Shown in pieces: positions 60,701 through 64,000 of a stretch of DNA of 64,000 nt. The translations under genes and the position numbers were made by a program. The notes under the pieces are model-generated. The model was not told the DNA's origin. It saw nothing but the letters and a program-made list of their open reading frames with translations, and ran no database searches. The number at the start of each line of letters is the position of its first letter. Position 1 is the stretch's first letter. Source of the DNA: Dermatophagoides farinae (lineage: Eukaryota; Arthropoda; Arachnida; Sarcoptiformes; Pyroglyphidae); assembly GCF_024713945.1 (NCBI RefSeq), contig NC_134679.1, positions 4,159,001-4,223,000 of the forward strand, given 5' to 3'.

Positions 60701-63499
60701 ATTTATAGATTTGTGTCTTAGTAACAACAACAACAAAAAATATAGAATCCAATTTCTAATAATTATCATTTTAACTTACCGATCCGAATATCATCCACTG
60801 AAATTAATGTTATTCGATTGTTTAAATATTCTTAGATTTGTGTTTTTGTATTTCAATGAAAATGAAGAAAGAATCATGAGGTCATAAAAGTGGAAAAGAT
60901 TAATAATAACTGATGACTACAATGACTTTGTGTCAAAAGTTTTTACCAATGTTCTATGGAATAATCTTAGTCTTTATATATTCGATTATTTGCGTCAATA
61001 TATTGAATGCATAAGAATTCTATAAGATTGTTATAACTGTTCATGAAGAATATCGGAAAAAAATAAAAAAATTAATTCTTATAAAACAAGAATTAAAAGC
61101 AAATGAAAATGTCAGATTACTGATACAATTTATTTGTCCATCAAACAGTATGAGAGTGAAAGAATTTTGTTTATCAAAAGTATTGATCCCCGGAACACAT
61201 GTTTCGTGCGTCGTTCTGTCGAATTTTTCAATCTTAGATCATACAACCTTAAAATCGTGGCTATAAGGTGAATCTTATACCAAAAAAAGTTGAAAAAATA
61301 GACTTATGCATAATAGTTGTTTTATGAAAAAAAATATCAGCGTTGAGATAGTTACGTCTTATAATAGTTCTGGGTAATCATAAATTATTGATTATTTGTG
61401 AAACTTTACAATCAAATTTCCATACGAATTATGATCATTAATTTTATATAAAAACACGCGATTTTGACCTATTGAAATTTGTGCACCAATATTTATATGT
61501 TTGTTCGTTATTAAGATGTATCAAGAATAATAAACTCAATTCAATTTATATTAAAGTAAATGTTCGGCTATTTTGTGTGGATATTTTCGAAATGAAATTT
61601 AATACATCTCCCATCAAATATATCATCATAAATCATCATTACACGTAGACATGTATACACAAACGTAAGCATTTATGAAACAAAAAACAAAAATGTTCTG
61701 GAATGAGGAAATAAGAATTCTCATAATATAATACTACAGAATCTTAGCAGCAAGAGTCAAACAACATTTTGTTCAATTCTGAATTTAGAATATATATTTA
61801 ATATATATATATAAATCCATCATCATCAACAAGTAAGAATGAAGAATGGTAAGAAATAAAAATGGCTTGAACTTTCGAAATGAAAAAAAAAATATTATTA
61901 TTACGGATGTCAATAGCAGCTGCTGGCCTTATTGCTTAGTCGTTGTATTTTTTTTTTAGCATTATTAGTTTGATATTAGATCAAACAAACACACAACAAC
62001 AACATCATCATCATAATTATGATCCAAAAATTGGTAATGAGTAAAAAGTAAAAATAATATTGACATCAACTGTAGACAAAAAAAAAATTTTTATCAATCA
62101 ACGACAATCTCAATCATTACTTTTTGATAAATAATATCAACACATCTATTGAAAATAACATGAAAGAAATAAAAATAGAATATAATTCAAAGTGTCAAAA
62201 AATAATGATGAAAAAAATGATTTATTAACGTATGATATGATTTGAGGATGCTAATCATAATAAATTTCATTATGGCTGATTGATATTAAAATCGATAGGT
62301 TGATGTTGGTATCTTGTTTATATGGTGAATGTACGCAAGATAAAAAAAACCAAATAAACAATATCGAGTGCAATATATGATGATGATGATGATGATGATA
62401 ATTATGTTCATCAAAAAGAAAGAAAGAAAAAATGATTAACATGATTTTAATTTTGAAACCCCATCATTATCCATTTTTTTTGATTCTGATTTTGATATCT
62501 TGATCATTATAATGTTGTTTACCCATATTGATGTTTGAATTTTTTTTTACCATCATCACATTTTCAACGAGATAGAGTAGGAAATGAAGGAAATTATTTC
62601 CGCTTGTTCGGTTTTTTCTCTTCAACTTTCCGGTCGACAAGAGTTTTTTACCATTTCTGTTATTATTTTTTCTTTCTCTTGTAATTCGAAATGGATACAA
62701 AATTAAGTGGACTATATGGTTTTTTTTCGATCCATTTTCACACTATTAAAAATCTTTCGTAACGAAAAAAAAACTTGAGCACAAAATGAATTAACAATTA
62801 GTCCATTGCAACTGTTCATTCATTCGTTCATTCATTTCAAATATTGTAAATTATCATAGAGATCACCAAAGGTTAGGGCATGAAAAGTTTTGTTATTGAA
62901 ATGTTCTAATTCATAAATAGCAAGTTTCAAAAATTGCTTGTAATACATAGCACCTTAAATAATCTATATATTAAATCATCATCATTCAAATTAAAGTATT
63001 AAAATGAAATGCTTACTTTGATTGATGATGATTTCGATGATAATGTGGAAATTGTAGCCAAAGATGATGTTTCCATTGAAAATGGAATAGTTGATGTTTC
63101 CATTGTCATTGATTTTGTAGATAAAGTTGCCATGGATGAAACGATTTCAGCAAACATAAAAATAATTGCAACAAAGATAATGATGAATGACCAATGGTTA
63201 TAGTGTGAAGAAGAATTGTCCAAACAATTGCCGTTGATGATTAAATTCTTGTGAATTTTTTTATGCTTTTCAGTGTTGGTGATCCGAACCGAATGACAAT
63301 ATTGTCGATAGCTAGGAATGATAATGGAGTGAATTTGTCCAAAATTTTCTGTTGATGAACAATAATAAAAACGTTGACGTTGATTAGAATAGAAGAATGA
63401 TTCCGTGTTGGCTGTTTTGTCGAAATTCGTCATTATCGTTTCCATTGTCAATGTTGGCGACAATTTCGCCATTATGAACTGCTTCAATTCCATCATCAT
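54756..63499 (-). CDS. PTHR: Class B1 (secretin family) GPCR, parathyroid hormone receptor type
   Basis: Ten secure exons on the minus strand: 57967-57802, 57721-57226, 56985-56949, 56833-56558, 56484-56328, 56232-56172, 56081-56012, 55760-55518, 55400-55149 and 55046-54756. All phases agree and give about 682 residues. Two less certain 5' exons (63500-63017 and 60797-60780) add about 167. The hormone-binding domain has all six Cys, with KERCEQL in the first secure exon, then ALCWPE, PCPKYVKGFNHQGWAYKNC and DYSEC. FNHxGxAYxxC is specific to PTH receptors. TM2 begins RLRCPRNSLHIQLFISFIMR, TM3 has ANYNWIFMEGLYLHNVIF, TM5-6 LNFVFFVNIIRVLFLKMF and STLVLVPLFGVHYMFFLAF, TM7 LVALLYCFFNHEVQIELKK. A 60-residue His/Asn-rich insert lies in extracellular loop 1, as an insert does in PTH1R. 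Coupling to Gs/Gq is expected from the family. TM4 reads GWCLP rather than GWGLP. Confidence 0.92.
57968..60779 (-). other. GPCR 5' intron, right part not coding
   Basis: About 2.8 kb upstream of the first secure GPCR exon. It contains an ATT run near 58600-58618, GAA repeats near 58710-58727 and a GT run near 59574-59598. A donor-like GTAAGA at 58736-58731 follows an open stretch, but no matching acceptor with the right phase was found. No coding exon is supported. Confidence 0.5.
60780..60797 (-). other. Candidate 18-nt phase-0 microexon of the GPCR
   Basis: On the minus strand AATTTCAG is followed by TGGATGATATTCGGATCG and then by a consensus GTAAGTTA donor. The 18 bases encode WMIFGS with both junctions in phase 0, the phase needed between the upstream exon ending at 63017 and the first secure exon starting at 57967. 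Alternatively it is the 3' part of an alternative first exon whose own ATG starts MIFGS. Confidence 0.4.
60798..63016 (-). other. GPCR intron between the upstream exon and the candidate microexon
   Basis: About 2.2 kb of AT-rich sequence with ATATAT runs near 61790-61812, an ATG-triplet run near 62378-62398 and poly-A/T tracts. No coding exon recognised. Confidence 0.45.
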
Positions 63500-63500
63500 C
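63017..63500 (-). other. Probable 5' coding exon of the GPCR
   Basis: Open for 161 codons from ATG 63499 (MMMELKQFIMAKLSPTLTME) to a consensus-like donor GTAAGC after ...SSSIK, in phase 0. An acceptor TTTAG ends at 63501. Codon composition is not low-complexity. Residues 100-125 form one hydrophobic segment (HWSFIIIFVAIIFMFAEIV) that could serve as a late signal peptide or signal anchor, followed by a Ser/Thr/Met-rich stretch. Linking to the GPCR rests on strand, phase and the expected need for a signal sequence. Confidence 0.5.
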
Positions 63501-64000
63501 CTAAACATTATTATTGCAAAACTTTTTTTGCTTTTTTATCATGTTACCAGACACAATAACATTGTATGATTGATGGATTGAAAATACAGAATAAAGAATA
63601 TAAATTGTAGATCGTTTGTAAATAACTAGCATTAAAATTGTCATAAGATGATGAAAATGGAAAAAAACCACACATTTACATCAATTCTGTTTGGCAACAG
63701 AAAATTTGGTCACAAAAAGATTCTACGATCGATTCTTTTAGAATAAAAAAAAAAAATACAAAGGCAAAAAATAAAATAAGTTTTCGAATCGAAAATGAAA
63801 CTGAAAATGATAAACATCAATCGATTATATTTTTTTTTGCTATGATTTTCACATTTTTTCTCCGCCTTTTGTGGTCCATCTATCGAATCAAATATGATGA
63901 CACAAAGAAAAAAAAGCAAAACAAAAAAATCGATTCTACTTACCCCTAGAAAATATTCTAGTTTTTATTTTGTTTTTTTTTCGAAAATCAAGAATGTTGA
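63501..64000. other. Right-edge non-coding stretch with a donor-like site
   Basis: About 500 AT-rich bases. A minus-strand consensus donor, GGG followed by GTAAGTAG, lies at 63943-63938 and would suit a 5'-UTR exon of the GPCR extending towards or past the right edge. No coding exon recognised. Confidence 0.35.

Noticed and set aside
1-64000. tRNA, rRNA, CRISPR, transposons and virus-like elements
   Set aside because: No GGTTCGANTCC-type B box with an acceptor stem, no rRNA-like block, no repeat-spacer array and no open frame resembling transposase, reverse transcriptase, integrase or capsid proteins was found by eye; a covariance-model and profile search would be decisive.

Overview
The window looks like nuclear DNA of a small-genome arthropod, most likely an acariform (astigmatan) mite related to Dermatophagoides, Sarcoptes or Psoroptes. 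The reasons are the very AT-rich sequence, the abundance of ATC/ATG, CAA/GTT and CA/GT simple repeats, short introns in housekeeping genes with GTAAGT- or GTATGT-like donors, several intronless genes, and proteins with long Asn/Gln/His/Asp tracts encoded by the same triplets. The lineage is an inference; no marker gene for species is present.

Layout. From 1 to about 12 kb is the 5' half of an RGS12/loco gene on the minus strand. Its PDZ and PTB exons are split by introns of 2 to 4 kb, and the RGS, RBD and GoLoco part lies beyond the left edge. From 12 to 19 kb there is no coding gene, only simple repeats and one candidate 5'-UTR exon. From 19 to 54 kb is a compact housekeeping cluster: an RGG-box zinc-finger protein (-), SAPCD2 (+), PFDN6 (-), SUPT7L (-), an intronless BRWD/PHIP gene (-), SMU1 (+), YARS2 (-), a DNAJB6/mrj-type co-chaperone (-), a 4.5 kb gap, DDX24 (-), SNRNP27 (+), a small basic ORF (-), PSMB6 (+), the PAPS transporter SLC35B2/slalom (-), a TSSK-like pseudokinase (-) and PSMG4 (-). 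From 54.7 kb to the right edge is a long multi-exon class B1 GPCR on the minus strand that matches parathyroid-hormone receptors.

Functional themes. Many cluster genes belong to core complexes: the proteasome and its assembly (PSMB6, PSMG4), the spliceosomal B complex (SMU1, SNRNP27), chromatin (SUPT7L of SAGA, BRWD), protein folding (PFDN6, DNAJB6) and ribosome or mitochondrial translation (DDX24, YARS2). Gene ends are very tight: SMU1 and YARS2 stop codons face each other with 9 bases between them. The two signalling genes at the edges have the long introns.

I found no transposase, reverse transcriptase, capsid gene, CRISPR array, rRNA or tRNA. I see no wholly new biological system. The most unusual items are the PTH-receptor-like GPCR with a candidate 18-nt microexon, the pseudokinase, a canonical Asn in the second BRWD bromodomain, and a pair of opposite one-base frame changes in SAPCD2.
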